Assembly (NCBI RefSeq): GCF_000355805.1
Contig: NZ_CM001837.1
Coordinates: forward strand, 753,308-817,307
Origin: Dokdonia sp. PRO95
Lineage (GTDB): Bacteria; Bacteroidota; Bacteroidia; Flavobacteriales; Flavobacteriaceae
Length of the DNA stretch: 64,000 nucleotides
Reading direction: 5' to 3'
How positions within the stretch are numbered: position 1 is the first letter of the stretch; every line of letters starts with the position of its first letter. Of this stretch, positions 8,840-18,216 are shown in pieces. A model generated the notes under the pieces. That model worked only from the letters and a program-made list of their open reading frames with translations. It did not search any database and was not told the origin of the DNA. The translations under genes were made by a program, and so were the position numbers.

Positions 8840-9409
8840 ATGTCAAAAACTACTTTCACCTGCATAGCTTCCTTACTTTGGTTAAGTATAAGCTTCTCTC
8901 AAATTGGCATCAACACCACAACTCCAGACCCATCTGCTGCACTAGATATTGTATCTAAAGATAAAGGAGTTTTACTCCCCTCATTGACCACTCAACAGCG
9001 TGATGCAATACCTTCACCTATAGCTGGACTCTTTATATATAATAGTGATGATAATTGTTTTCAGTATTACAAAGGAACAGCGTGGTCTACTTGTCTTGCC
9101 GAACGTGGTGAAAATAATTTAGATTGTACGTCAATAATAGTAAGTGGAAATTACATAACCGGTATTGCTCTCAACACAAACAATACCATCACTATTGATG
9201 TGTTAGTCAAAGTCATTACTCCCTACACAATAAGCACAAACACTACTAACGGATATAGTTTTAGTGCAAGCGGAATATTTCCTCATTTAGGAGTGAATTC
9301 GATCACCTTATCAGCCACTGGAATCCCTAAAGCTAATCAGACAGATACTTTTACCATCACTTTAGCTGGCAATCCAAATACATGTAATGCAACTGTTGTC
9401 GTAAATTGA
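8840..9409 (+). CDS. Secreted protein, short paralogue of the upstream gene
   Basis: The 189-residue protein has a signal peptide (MSKTTFTCIASLLWLSISFS) and repeats the architecture of the first half of its upstream neighbour: GINTTTPDPSAALDIVS, KGVLLPSLTTQQRDAI, CFQYYKGTAWSTCLAERG, then a beta-rich repeat with GYSFSASGIF and QTDTFTITLAGNPN. It stops where the neighbour continues into a fibrinogen-like module, so it is either a truncated duplicate or a stand-alone partner. It lies 26 bp downstream and is probably co-transcribed. Function unknown. Confidence 0.75.
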   Translation: MSKTTFTCIASLLWLSISFSQIGINTTTPDPSAALDIVSKDKGVLLPSLTTQQRDAIPSPIAGLFIYNSDDNCFQYYKGTAWSTCLAERGENNLDCTSIIVSGNYITGIALNTNNTITIDVLVKVITPYTISTNTTNGYSFSASGIFPHLGVNSITLSATGIPKANQTDTFTITLAGNPNTCNATVVVN

Positions 9410-9431
9410 TAGTAACAACCAATACTAAACC

Positions 9432-10397
9432 TTAAAAAACAGCCGCTGCTATCTGTCTAATATTATCACTTTTACCCATTGAGTAATAATGTAACACGGG
9501 TACGCCAGCAGCTTGCAACTCCTTGCTTTGCTGTATGCACCACTCTATCCCTATCTGGCGTATGGCAGCAGTGTCTTTGGCTTTTACAACTTCCATTACT
9601 AGTGCATCTGGCACGTCTACACTAAAGCGTTGCGGAATTAAATTGAGTTGCTTCTTTGTCGCCAGCGGCTTGAGTCCTGGTATAATAGGTTTTGTGATAC
9701 CCGCGGCTCTACATTTTTCTACAAAGTCGAAGTATTTCTGATTGTCAAAAAACATTTGGGTCACCACATAACAGGCCCCAGCTTCTAGCTTTTTCTTTAA
9801 AAAATGAATATCACTTTCAAGACTGGGCGCTTCTAGGTGCTTTTCTGGATATCCCGCTACTCCTATGCAAAAGTCTGTCTTTGCACTGTTCTGCAAATCT
9901 TCATCTAAGTAGGTGCCGTTGTTCAAATCAATAATTTGCTCTACGAGATCCTGCGCATAGATATTTCCGTTTTTATTGGGCTTGTAGTAAGTCTCACTCT
10001 TTACCGCATCACCACGTAAGGCCATCACATTCTCAATACCTAGAAAATCCATATCTATCAAAAAATTCTCAGTATCTTCTTTTGAAAAACCACCACACAA
10101 CACGTGCGGCACTGCATCTACTTGATAGCGGTTTTGTATCGCAGCACAAATACCCACGGTACCAGGGCGTTTACGCACTACCTTTTTCTCTAGCAACCCA
10201 TCCTCACGCTCCTTATAAATATATTCCTCACGGTGATAAGTTACATCTATAAAAGGCGGCTTAAATTCCATAAGCGGATCTATATTATCAAAAATGGTAT
10301 TGATATTTTGCCCTTTGAGAGGTGGCAAGATTTCAAAAGAAAAATCGGTTCTCTTCGCTGCTATTGCTTCTGCTATGTGATCTCGTACTTTTGTCAT
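9432..10397 (-). CDS. metF: Methylenetetrahydrofolate reductase
   Basis: MetF reduces 5,10-methylene-THF to 5-methyl-THF with a flavin, supplying the methyl group for methionine synthase. The 321-residue protein has the FSFEILPP start (Glu general acid), a TIM-barrel pattern, ALRGD, and TQMFFDNQKYFDFVEKC, all typical. It is the last gene of the met operon, 3 bp after the larger metH gene, which fits its role as methyl donor supplier for that enzyme. No clear terminator follows. Confidence 0.95.
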   Translation of the reverse strand: MTKVRDHIAEAIAAKRTDFSFEILPPLKGQNINTIFDNIDPLMEFKPPFIDVTYHREEYIYKEREDGLLEKKVVRKRPGTVGICAAIQNRYQVDAVPHVLCGGFSKEDTENFLIDMDFLGIENVMALRGDAVKSETYYKPNKNGNIYAQDLVEQIIDLNNGTYLDEDLQNSAKTDFCIGVAGYPEKHLEAPSLESDIHFLKKKLEAGACYVVTQMFFDNQKYFDFVEKCRAAGITKPIIPGLKPLATKKQLNLIPQRFSVDVPDALVMEVVKAKDTAAIRQIGIEWCIQQSKELQAAGVPVLHYYSMGKSDNIRQIAAAVF

Positions 10398-10400
10398 AAT

Positions 10401-13091
10401 CTACTCTGCTATATTTGGGGTGAGCCATTTTTCCGCTTTCGCGAAAGCAATATTCTTGCGGCTCGCATAGTCCTTTACTTGATCTTCTTTTATTTTACCT
10501 AAACCAAAATACCTCGCCTCAGGATGCCCGAAATAATATCCGCTCACACTTGCCGCCGGCCACATTGCCAAACTTTCGGTAAGGGTAACACCTATGGACT
10601 CTTCCACGCCAAGCAATTTCCAGATAGTCTCTTTCTCCAAATGATCTGGACAAGCGGGATAACCTGGCGCTGGACGTATTCCTTGGTATTTTTCTTTAAT
10701 TAAATCTGTATTTGCTAGTGCTTCTCTAGTGGCATATCCCCAGTGTTTTGTGCGCACTTCCTTATGTAGATATTCGGCAAAGGCTTCTGCGAGTCTATCT
10801 GCAAGTGCTTTAATCATTATAGCGCTGTAATCATCTAGCGCATCTTCAAACTCTTTTGCCTTTCTGGCTGTTCCGAATCCTGCTGTAACACAAAAAGCAC
10901 CCATATAATCTTGCAATCCACTATCTAGCGGAGCAATGAAATCTGATAGCGCGATATTGGGCTTGCCCGCTGCCTTTTTTGATTGTTGCCTGAGCGTTCT
11001 AAAAACCACCGAACCCTCTACTCGCTCCTGATTTACTACAATATCATCTTGGTTATTTGCATTTGCTTTGAAAAGACCAAAAGTCGCTTTGGCAGTGAGC
11101 CATTTTTCGGTAATGATTTTTTTGAGCATTTGTTGTGCATCGTCAAATAGTTCGCTGGCTTGTTTTCCTACCACCTCATCTGTCAAAATCTCTGGGTACT
11201 TACCGTGCAAATCCCAACTCCTAAAAAATGGACTCCAATCTATATAAGGCACCAGTTCGTTGAGATCTAAATGTTCAATCACCTGTACACCTAGTTCTTT
11301 TGGAGCGACAATATCCTCGGCTTTGAAATCTATTTTTAATTTATTTGCTCTCGCCTGCTCAATCGTCACATATTCCTTAATGCGTTGTCTTGAGTTAAAA
11401 TTTTCGCGAAAGCGGGCGTATTCCTCTTTGAGTTTATTTTTAAAAAGAACACTTGTATCTTTCTGTAATAAATCACCCACAATAGTTGCCGCCCTGCTGG
11501 CATCGTTTACGTGCACAACGGCACTCTCATAATGCGTGTCAATTTTCACAGCGGTGTGTGCCTTGCTTGTGGTCGCACCACCTATCAAAACTGGGATTTT
11601 GATATCTTGTCTTGCTAGCTCTTTGGCTAGATAAACCATCTCATCGAGGCTAGGTGTAATTAAACCACTTAGACCTATGATGTCTGCATTTTCGGCAAGA
11701 GCGGTGGCTATGATTTTTTCTGGTGGCACCATCACACCTAGGTCTATAATTTCATAATTATTGCACGCTAGCACAACGCTCACGATGTTTTTACCTATGT
11801 CGTGCACATCTCCTTTTACGGTTGCCATTACAATTTTACCCGCACTCTGACTCGCGGCTTGGGTACCGTTTCTCAACTTCTCTTCTTCTATGTAGGGCAA
11901 TAAACAAGCAACGGCTTTTTTCATCACTCTGGCAGATTTTACTACTTGAGGTAAAAACATCTTACCACTGCCAAAAAGGTCTCCCACTACATTCATACCC
12001 GTCATTAAGTGGCCTTCTATCACTTTGATAGGAGCATCTACAGCTTGTCTGGCCTCTTCTACATCTTGTAGAATATAGGCATCTATTCCTTTTACTAGTG
12101 CTCTGGTGATACGGCTCTGCACATCCTCTGTTCGCCAGGCTTCGGTTTCTTTTTGTGTAGATTCTTTTTGACCTACGGTCTCTGCAAATGTGAGTAGGCG
12201 CTCTGTTGCATCATCTCTTCTATTGAGTATTACATCTTCTACACGCTCTAGTAAATCTGCTGGAATATCATCATACACCTCCAGCAAGGCGGGATTAACG
12301 ATACCCATATTCATCCCTGAATCAATAGCGTGATACAAAAACACCGAGTGCATCGCCTCGCGCACGGCATTATTTCCTCTAAAACTAAAAGACACATTGC
12401 TTACACCACCACTCACACTACAATGAGGTAAATTATTTTTTACCCATCGCGTGCTCTCTATAAAGTCTAATGCATTGCGTTTATGCTCATCCATACCCGT
12501 CGCCACAGGAAAAATATTGAGATCAAAAATGATATCTTCTGCCGGGAAGTTTACCTCATTAACTAAAATCTCGTAGCTGCGCTTTGCAATCTCAATGCGA
12601 CGCTCATAAGTATCTGCCTGACCTACTTCGTCAAATGCCATTACAATCACAGCGGCACCATAACGTTTGATTGCCTTTGCTTGTTGTATAAAAATGGCTG
12701 CTCCTTCTTTTAAAGAAATAGAGTTTACAACACATTTACCTTGTACTACTTGCAAGCCAGCCTCTATAATCTCCCATTTTGAACTATCTATCATAATGGG
12801 CACTCTCGCGATATCTGGCTCTGCAATCACAAGATTTAAAAAGGTAACCATCGCCTCCTTGCCATCTATGAGACCGTCATCCATATTAATATCGATGATC
12901 TGCGCACCGTTTTCTACTTGATCTCTAGCGACAGAAAGTGCTTCTTCAAATTGTCGTTCTTTAATGAGTCTCAAGAACTTTCTTGACCCCGCGACATTAG
13001 TACGTTCTCCTACATTTATAAAATTACTTTCTGGCGTAATCACTAAAGGCTCAAGACCAGAAAGTCGCATATATCTAGGAGTCACATTCAT
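10401..13091 (-). CDS. metH: Cobalamin-dependent methionine synthase, folate/B12/activation part
   Basis: The 896-residue protein holds three of the four MetH modules: pterin-binding ([16 protein letters not shown] to about residue 280), the cobalamin cap and Rossmann domains (about 330-560, with B12 ligand motif DVHDIGKN) and the AdoMet reactivation domain (about 620-890, ending with [12 protein letters not shown] and YFGLGKI). The homocysteine-binding module is absent and is encoded by the preceding gene, so the enzyme is split into two chains. The start ATG shares one base with the upstream stop (TAATG). The palindrome at 10435-10448 encodes AFAKA near the C-terminus. Confidence 0.95.
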   Translation of the reverse strand: MNVTPRYMRLSGLEPLVITPESNFINVGERTNVAGSRKFLRLIKERQFEEALSVARDQVENGAQIIDINMDDGLIDGKEAMVTFLNLVIAEPDIARVPIMIDSSKWEIIEAGLQVVQGKCVVNSISLKEGAAIFIQQAKAIKRYGAAVIVMAFDEVGQADTYERRIEIAKRSYEILVNEVNFPAEDIIFDLNIFPVATGMDEHKRNALDFIESTRWVKNNLPHCSVSGGVSNVSFSFRGNNAVREAMHSVFLYHAIDSGMNMGIVNPALLEVYDDIPADLLERVEDVILNRRDDATERLLTFAETVGQKESTQKETEAWRTEDVQSRITRALVKGIDAYILQDVEEARQAVDAPIKVIEGHLMTGMNVVGDLFGSGKMFLPQVVKSARVMKKAVACLLPYIEEEKLRNGTQAASQSAGKIVMATVKGDVHDIGKNIVSVVLACNNYEIIDLGVMVPPEKIIATALAENADIIGLSGLITPSLDEMVYLAKELARQDIKIPVLIGGATTSKAHTAVKIDTHYESAVVHVNDASRAATIVGDLLQKDTSVLFKNKLKEEYARFRENFNSRQRIKEYVTIEQARANKLKIDFKAEDIVAPKELGVQVIEHLDLNELVPYIDWSPFFRSWDLHGKYPEILTDEVVGKQASELFDDAQQMLKKIITEKWLTAKATFGLFKANANNQDDIVVNQERVEGSVVFRTLRQQSKKAAGKPNIALSDFIAPLDSGLQDYMGAFCVTAGFGTARKAKEFEDALDDYSAIMIKALADRLAEAFAEYLHKEVRTKHWGYATREALANTDLIKEKYQGIRPAPGYPACPDHLEKETIWKLLGVEESIGVTLTESLAMWPAASVSGYYFGHPEARYFGLGKIKEDQVKDYASRKNIAFAKAEKWLTPNIAE
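10435..10448. repeat. Palindrome core copy inside metH
   Basis: Perfect GCTTTCGCGAAAGC inside the metH coding region, read as AFAKA near the C-terminus of the protein. Confidence 0.9.
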
Positions 13092-14089
13092 TATAGCTTA
13101 CATTTTCTAGGGGTTACATTGGCTACTAGTTGAGCAATGGCTTTAATGTGTGCAGGTGTGGTGCCACAGCAGCCACCCACAATATTTACAAGGTTTTTAT
13201 CTATGTATTTTTTAATCTGCGTTGCCATTTGCTCTGGTGTTTCATCATACTCCCCAAAGGCATTAGGCAATCCCGCATTAGGATGTGCAGAAACACCCAC
13301 CTCTGTTTTACTTGCTATGGCTTCTAGATGTGGCTGCAGCTGACTAGCACCTAGCGCACAGTTAAAACCAACAGACAACAGCGGAATATGAGATACTGAA
13401 ATTAAAAATGCCTCTGCCGTTTGCCCAGAAAGCGTTCTACCAGAGGCGTCTGTTATGGTGCCAGAAATCATTACTGGCGTGTCTACCCCTCGCTCCTCTT
13501 TTACCTGATCTATCGCAAAGAGCGCAGCCTTTGCATTGAGCGTGTCAAACACAGTTTCTACCAGCAGCAAATCCACACCACCGTCTAGCAAGGCTTCTAC
13601 TTGCTGCTTATAAGCAACTCTAAGTTCTTCAAAACTCACCGCACGATAACCCGGGTCATTTACATCTGGCGACATACTCGCTGTCTTGTTTGTAGGGCCT
13701 ATGCTCCCTGCTACAAATCGTGGTTTGTGAGGTTCTTTTGTGGTTATGGATTGAGCGACATTTTTGGCAATTTTCGCGGAAGCGTAATTCAAATCATACA
13801 CATACTCCTCCATCTCATAATCTGCCATTGCGATGGTGGTACTCGAGAAGGTATTAGTCTCCACAATATCTGCTCCCGCTTCAAAATACTTGCGGTGCAC
13901 CTCTGCAATTGCGGCAGGCTGCGTGAGTGACAGTAAATCATTATTACCTTTTACAGACCGATGAAAATCTTTAAAGCGCTCTCCTCTAAAATCTTCTTCA
14001 CTAAAGTTATATGCCTGTAGCATCGTTCCCATCGCACCATCTAGCACGAGGATACGCTCCTTTAGTGCGTTTGTAATTGCCGTGCTCAT
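13091..14089 (-). CDS. metH: Homocysteine S-methyltransferase subunit of split MetH
   Basis: This 332-residue protein is the N-terminal homocysteine-binding module of MetH (also called BHMT-like). It begins with [12 protein letters not shown] and carries the zinc ligands in GFNCALG and GGCCGTTP. It should transfer methyl from methylcobalamin on the partner chain to homocysteine. A single-chain E. coli MetH has about 1230 residues; 332 plus 896 gives the same total, so nothing is missing. It lies 2 bp after hom and overlaps the second chain by one base, consistent with a stoichiometric complex. Confidence 0.93.
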   Translation of the reverse strand: MSTAITNALKERILVLDGAMGTMLQAYNFSEEDFRGERFKDFHRSVKGNNDLLSLTQPAAIAEVHRKYFEAGADIVETNTFSSTTIAMADYEMEEYVYDLNYASAKIAKNVAQSITTKEPHKPRFVAGSIGPTNKTASMSPDVNDPGYRAVSFEELRVAYKQQVEALLDGGVDLLLVETVFDTLNAKAALFAIDQVKEERGVDTPVMISGTITDASGRTLSGQTAEAFLISVSHIPLLSVGFNCALGASQLQPHLEAIASKTEVGVSAHPNAGLPNAFGEYDETPEQMATQIKKYIDKNLVNIVGGCCGTTPAHIKAIAQLVANVTPRKCKL

Positions 14090-14091
14090 AA

Positions 14092-15180
14092 CTAATTAAG
14101 GCTTGTCGTGATTTTTAAAATATCAGTCAGCACGCCTCTTGCCGTCACTGCCTTTCCTGCGCCAGCTCCTTGTATCACAAGTGGGTGGTCGCCGTAGGAG
14201 TCTGTATAAATTTCAAAAACGGCATCTGCACCTTGCGTTTGCCCCAGTGCTGTGTGCTTAGACTCTTGCACTAGTTTTACTTCAAGCTGTTGTGTTTTTA
14301 AATCTAACTCACCTACGTGTCTCAACACTTCATTTGCTCCTAGTTGGGATTTACTTTTCTCAAAAATGGCATCAAGGGTTTTTACGCTTTCGCGAAACTG
14401 AGGTAAGGTAGTGGTACCATTTAAAGCTTTAGGCACTAGTGATTGTACTTTTACATCGTCAAACTCTTTTGTGAGTCCTACCTCTCTCCCTAAAATCAAG
14501 AGCTTGCGTGCCACGTCTTTACCAGATAGATCTTCTCTAGCATCTGGCTCAGTGAGTCCCAACGCATCTGCCTCAAGTAATATGTCTGAAAAACTCTTAT
14601 CCTCTGCCGAAAAGGTGTTAAACAAATAACTAAGAGAGCCAGAAAATACACCTCGTACCTTATGTATTTCTTCACCACTATCGTATAAACTTTTTATGGT
14701 CTCAATGATAGGCAGTCCTGCTCCTACGTTTGTTTCGTATAAGAACTTCTTGTTGTGCTGTTTTAAGGATTTACGCAGGGTTTTATAAAAATCATACGAG
14801 CGTGTGTTTGCAATTTTATTTGCCGTTACAATATGAAATCCATTTTCGACGAGAGCTACATAGTTTTCTACAAACTGCTGACTCGCAGTTACATCTACCG
14901 CGATAAACGAGCTTTTATCATCGTGATTTGACTCTTGTTGTTGTTTTAATTTTTTCGCGTAAGCGTAAATATCATCAAGTGTGTATGGATGTGCCTGGTT
15001 CTCAAAATCTGCACTCCAGCTGCCTGTCGTCTCATTTTGAAATAATGCCAGTGTAGAGTTTGCAATACAAAAAATGTTAAGTTGCTTACTAGAAGACTTT
15101 TTATTAAAATCTGTAATCTGTGTGATGAGCGTGCTCCCCACATTACCTATACCAAAAATGGCGATGTTTATTTGTGACAT
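14092..15180 (-). CDS. Homoserine dehydrogenase
   Basis: The 362-residue protein matches the homoserine dehydrogenase part of ThrA/MetL: NAD(P)-binding GIGNVGSTL at residues 10-18, [38 protein letters not shown] and [26 protein letters not shown]. It reduces aspartate semialdehyde to homoserine, the branch-point for methionine and threonine. No aspartokinase domain is fused, unlike ThrA, so this copy looks dedicated to methionine synthesis. It overlaps metX by 13 bp and is followed after 2 bp by the first metH gene. It could be named hom or metL; I leave the symbol open. Confidence 0.92.
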   Translation of the reverse strand: MSQINIAIFGIGNVGSTLITQITDFNKKSSSKQLNIFCIANSTLALFQNETTGSWSADFENQAHPYTLDDIYAYAKKLKQQQESNHDDKSSFIAVDVTASQQFVENYVALVENGFHIVTANKIANTRSYDFYKTLRKSLKQHNKKFLYETNVGAGLPIIETIKSLYDSGEEIHKVRGVFSGSLSYLFNTFSAEDKSFSDILLEADALGLTEPDAREDLSGKDVARKLLILGREVGLTKEFDDVKVQSLVPKALNGTTTLPQFRESVKTLDAIFEKSKSQLGANEVLRHVGELDLKTQQLEVKLVQESKHTALGQTQGADAVFEIYTDSYGDHPLVIQGAGAGKAVTARGVLTDILKITTSLN

Positions 15181-16139
15181 AATTGTGTTGAAAAAATGGG
15201 TTTTACAAAGCTTGATAACTGCTCATATTCTATTAAAAAGGCATCGTGACCGTGTATGGATTTAATCTCATCATAGGTAGATGAGACACCCATCTCTTGT
15301 AATTGCAAGTGGGTCTCATACATCTCATCTGCTAGAAAAAGTCCATCTGTATCTATAGCTACTTGATGCACGGTACCGGTAAAGTCACACAGGGACTCTT
15401 TAAAATCTTTGCTTCCTTGTGTAATATCTGCACTAAGCAATAACTGATTCATAAGCCTATATGCCGATAGCGAAAATCGTTCTGAGAGCTTTATGCCGTG
15501 GTGATTAAGCCAGCTTTGTGTATTATATAATTGCTCATCGCGCTTACTGCGATTAAACTTCTCTTTAAAAGAAGCTGGTGTGCGATAAAAGGTCATTGCG
15601 TGCATACGCGCATCTGCTACGGGCTGGCTAGAATGGGTAAGAAAGCTGTCTTGTATGTGACATTGTGCTATCACCCAGTCTGTCGCTTTCCAGTCTGTCG
15701 CAATGGGTATTAAATGTTTTATAAGCTGCGGCTGTTGGCTTGCGAGTTCCCAGGCTATCTGCCCTCCTAAGGAACCACCTACAACGGCAAAAAGTGATGT
15801 TATGTTAAGATGCTGTAGCACCTCCCCGTGTATGCGTGCGATGTCATAATTTGTAAACTCTTTATAAGCTGTAATGCGCTGCGTGCTTGCGTGGCCATTA
15901 CCTGGTATATCTATAGATAGTATGGTGTAGCAACCTGTATCTATAGCTTTTTCTTTACCTATCAAATCACTCCACCAGCCCTTATTACCGGTTATGGTAG
16001 AGTTACCCGTGAGCGCGTGATTAACCAGTACTACAGGTGCCGTACCTAGTACCTGACCCGCCAGCTGGTATGACACTTCGAGATCACAATGATAACCAGA
16101 ACGTGTGGTAAAAGATGATATGGATACTATGTTAAGCAT
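15168..16139 (-). CDS. metX: Homoserine O-acetyltransferase (MetX family)
   Basis: An alpha/beta-hydrolase-fold acyltransferase of 323 residues that activates homoserine for sulfhydrylation. NHALTGNS forms the oxyanion region, GGSLGGQ holds the nucleophile Ser123, and DGLFLADE and HGHDAFL hold the acid and base. Acetyl rather than succinyl transfer is inferred from pairing with an O-acetylhomoserine sulfhydrylase-type gene; some MetX proteins use succinyl-CoA. It is shorter than many MetX (350-380). An intrinsic terminator lies between it and metY. Confidence 0.9.
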   Translation of the reverse strand: MLNIVSISSFTTRSGYHCDLEVSYQLAGQVLGTAPVVLVNHALTGNSTITGNKGWWSDLIGKEKAIDTGCYTILSIDIPGNGHASTQRITAYKEFTNYDIARIHGEVLQHLNITSLFAVVGGSLGGQIAWELASQQPQLIKHLIPIATDWKATDWVIAQCHIQDSFLTHSSQPVADARMHAMTFYRTPASFKEKFNRSKRDEQLYNTQSWLNHHGIKLSERFSLSAYRLMNQLLLSADITQGSKDFKESLCDFTGTVHQVAIDTDGLFLADEMYETHLQLQEMGVSSTYDEIKSIHGHDAFLIEYEQLSSFVKPIFSTQLCHK

Positions 16140-16179
16140 ATGTATTGCAGTTTAAGATGGGGTGAAAGGCTACTTATTG

Positions 16180-16222
16180 TAAAAAAGCTCCAACTAGCTC
16201 TGGCAAAAAAGCTAGCTGGAGC
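16180..16222 (-). terminator. Intrinsic terminator between metY and metX
   Basis: On the minus strand a 13-bp stem with one mismatch (arms at 16210-16222 and 16187-16199) is followed directly by TTTTTT at 16186-16181. It sits inside the presumed met operon, so part of the riboswitch-controlled transcripts should end after metY. Confidence 0.75.
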
Positions 16223-16233
16223 ATCACAATTAA

Positions 16234-17526
16234 TTACACTAAAACAGTTTTATCTACGCGCGCAAAAGCCGCTACGAGATCTTCTTTAAGATCTTCTATA
16301 TTCTCAAGACCTACAGAAAGACGCACGAGATCTTTAGTCACTCCAGTTGCCTCTTGCTCTTGGTCTGAGAGTTGCTGGTGTGTGGTACTCGCTGGGTGTA
16401 TAATGAGTGATTTACTATCACCTATATTTGCGAGTAGTGAGAAAAGCTTAGTCTCGTTTGCAATAGTTTTTGCACTTTCAAAACCACCTTTTATACCAAA
16501 GGTGACAATCCCACTCTGTCCCTTAGGCAAGTATTGCTTTGCAAGATCATTGTACTTACTTGACTCAAGGCCTGGGTAGTTTACCCACGCCACCTCATCA
16601 CGAGTTTCTAGCCACTGCGCAAGTGCAAGTGCATTTTGCGAGTGCTTTTGCAATCTAATTTCTAGTGTTTCTAGCCCTTGTAATATTTGGAATGCATTAA
16701 ATGGGCTCAACGCCGCACCGTGATCTCTCAATCCTTCTATGCGCACCTTTGCAATAAACGCTGCCTCTGCTAGTGCATCGTGGTACACTAAGCCGTGGTA
16801 ACCTGCAGAAGGCTCTGTAAACTCAGGAAATTTACCATTACTCCAATCAAATTTTCCTGCATCTATGATTACTCCACCTAGTGCGGTACCATTACCGTTT
16901 ATGTATTTTGTAAGAGAGTGAATCACGATATCTGCCCCGTGCTCAATTGGGTTAAGAAGCGCTGGAGTTGCCACTGTGTTATCTACAATGAAAGGCACTT
17001 TGTGCGCTTTCGCGAAAGCGGAAATACCTTTTAAATCTAATACATCCAGCTTAGGATTACCTAGTGACTCCACAAAGAAGGCACGGGTATTTTCTTGTGC
17101 TGCGTTTTTAAAATTTTCTGGATCTGAAGGATCTACAAAAGTGGTTGTAATCCCAAAACGAGGAAGCGTCACACTTAGTAAATTATACGTTCCTCCATAG
17201 AGACTACTTGAGGCTACTACGTGGTCCCCTTGCTTTAACAGTGTAAGTAGCGTGGTGTTAATTGCCGCAGTACCAGATGCGGTTACTACAGCTGCCAGCC
17301 CTCCTTCTATCTCTGTGAGGCGCTTCTCTAGCACATCATTTGTAGGATTATTAAGACGTGTGTAGATAAAACCTGGCTCAGAGAGGTTAAAAAGGTTTGC
17401 TGCGTGGTCTGCATCATTAAAAACGTAGGCAGTGCTCTGGTAAATAGGCACGGCTCTTGTTCCTCCGTTTGCTGCATAATCGTGTCCTGCGTGCAACGCT
17501 TTGGTTGCTAATTTTTGTGTACTCAT
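16234..17526 (-). CDS. metY: O-acetylhomoserine sulfhydrylase (aminocarboxypropyltransferase)
   Basis: A PLP enzyme of the Cys/Met-metabolism family that makes homocysteine from O-acetylhomoserine and sulfide. The start is set at 17526, giving 430 residues beginning MSTQKLATKALHAGHDY; an upstream ATG at 17586 would add 20 residues absent from the family. SLYGGTYNLL, VDNTVATPALLNP and HSLTKYINGNG (PLP lysine) are diagnostic, and the roughly 430-residue length with the extra insert suits the MetY type rather than MetB/MetZ. A SAM-I riboswitch lies upstream. The palindrome at 17005-17020 encodes AFAKAHK. Confidence 0.94.
   Translation of the reverse strand: MSTQKLATKALHAGHDYAANGGTRAVPIYQSTAYVFNDADHAANLFNLSEPGFIYTRLNNPTNDVLEKRLTEIEGGLAAVVTASGTAAINTTLLTLLKQGDHVVASSSLYGGTYNLLSVTLPRFGITTTFVDPSDPENFKNAAQENTRAFFVESLGNPKLDVLDLKGISAFAKAHKVPFIVDNTVATPALLNPIEHGADIVIHSLTKYINGNGTALGGVIIDAGKFDWSNGKFPEFTEPSAGYHGLVYHDALAEAAFIAKVRIEGLRDHGAALSPFNAFQILQGLETLEIRLQKHSQNALALAQWLETRDEVAWVNYPGLESSKYNDLAKQYLPKGQSGIVTFGIKGGFESAKTIANETKLFSLLANIGDSKSLIIHPASTTHQQLSDQEQEATGVTKDLVRLSVGLENIEDLKEDLVAAFARVDKTVLV
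17005..17020. repeat. Palindrome copy inside metY
   Basis: Perfect 16-bp CGCTTTCGCGAAAGCG in the metY coding region, read in frame as AFAKA. Confidence 0.9.
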
Positions 17527-17647
17527 TTTTCTTTTTTTTGAGTTTAATAGATTCCCTCTCACCCTGTGTGAAAGGATTAAAAACAAAAGCCAAACGTCTC
17601 TTAAACCTTTTTACAGGCTCTCAAGATTTTTAAGAAAAATATTATAA

Positions 17648-17681
17648 GAAAAAACATAAGCACGTACCTGAGCGGTACTGC
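17648..17681 (-). terminator. Candidate expression-platform terminator of the SAM-I leader
   Basis: Just after the aptamer, minus-strand arms GCAGTACC and GGTACGTGC (one bulged G) form an 8-bp stem with loop GCTCA. It is followed, after a few bases, by TTTTTT at 17654-17649. It resembles a weak intrinsic terminator. Whether it competes with the aptamer is not clear from sequence alone. Confidence 0.5.
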
Positions 17682-17684
17682 TCG

Positions 17685-17806
17685 ATGTTATCTATCCTCA
17701 AGATTCGGTAATGAGCGACTCTTGGGTAGAATGTAGCACCTTCTTTCTAAGTGAAAGGGTTGCTAAGGCTTCATAGGGTCATTCCCTCAGCCTTTCTTGA
17801 TAACAT
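17685..17806 (-). promoter_or_regulatory. SAM-I (S-box) riboswitch upstream of metY
   Basis: Read on the minus strand, the leader has the S-box hallmarks: P1 arms ATGTTATC and GATAACAT pair exactly (17799-17806 with 17685-17692), followed by AGGCTGAGGGAATGACCC, TATGAAGCCTTAGCAACC and GGTGCTACATTCTACCC. SAM binding normally shuts off expression. The aptamer ends about 160 bp before the metY ATG, leaving room for an expression platform. It is expected to control metY and, by read-through past the 16.2-kb terminator, metX-hom-metH-metF. Confidence 0.95.
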
Positions 17807-18013
17807 TTCAATAAGTTGTTGAACTTTGTGAGCACAAATATTGTAAAAACAATTTTAGAAAAACAAACTTTTTAGAATAATTTTCTAAATAAAGTTATGT
17901 TAAATTCATTTAGACAAAAATTAAACTGTATTTAATCTATATAAAAAACTATTTTTCTAATACCTCCATAAAAGCAGAAAATAGGTCTTAGAAAATTTTC
18001 ACAAAAAAATAAC

Positions 18014-18040
18014 ATTACCCTACCAGATTGGTAGGGTAAT
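18014..18040. promoter_or_regulatory. Perfect 11-bp inverted repeat upstream of the metK promoter
   Basis: ATTACCCTACC and GGTAGGGTAAT are exact inverted copies separated by AGATT. The element ends 27 bp before the metK -7 box and has no T-run, so it looks more like an operator for a dimeric regulator than a terminator. No cognate regulator is evident nearby. Confidence 0.6.
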
Positions 18041-18067
18041 AGATTATTTATATCATTAAAGTTTCTT

Positions 18068-18075
18068 TACTTTTG
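18068..18075 (+). promoter_or_regulatory. Candidate -7 box of metK promoter
   Basis: TACTTTTG matches the flavobacterial -7 consensus. Transcription from it would start near 18081, a few bases before the SAM-II-like aptamer, which is the expected arrangement. No -33 TTG at usual spacing is visible. Confidence 0.6.
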
Positions 18076-18086
18076 TCCCCATAATA

Positions 18087-18136
18087 ACGAGGACAGATTT
18101 GACTGCTTGCAACCTCAAAAAAAAATGGCTAAAATC
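18087..18136 (+). promoter_or_regulatory. SAM-II-type riboswitch aptamer upstream of metK
   Basis: P1 arms GAGG (18089-18092) and CCTC (18113-18116) enclose GATTTGACTGCTTGCAA, followed by an A-rich linker and GCTAAA (18128-18133). This order and these words match the SAM-II core I recall from alphaproteobacterial metA leaders (GATTTG, GCTTGCA, then GCTAAA). The aptamer is compact, single-stem plus pseudoknot. SAM is the product of metK, so feedback is logical. The related SAM-V class has a similar core and is an alternative label. I could not run a covariance model. Confidence 0.8.
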
Positions 18137-18137
18137 A

Positions 18138-18203
18138 AACACAAGACTTTAACATTTCTTGTGTTATGTTTCTACCCAGCACTCGTCAAATCTACTTCTT
18201 GAC
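18138..18203 (+). promoter_or_regulatory. Candidate expression platform of the metK leader
   Basis: Two hairpins follow the aptamer: a 9-bp stem AACACAAGA/TCTTGTGTT (18138-18165) and GTCAA/TTGAC (18185-18203), ending 13 bases before the ATG. The segment GTCAAATCT at 18185-18193 is the exact reverse complement of AGATTTGAC (18095-18103) inside the aptamer, so the two can pair only when the aptamer core is open. This suggests translational switching. Confidence 0.6.
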
Positions 18204-18216
18204 AAAAAATTAAAAA

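Noticed and set aside
17527..17586. Upstream start of metY adding 20 residues
   Set aside because: The added residues are not part of the family N-terminus and lie in the riboswitch leader.
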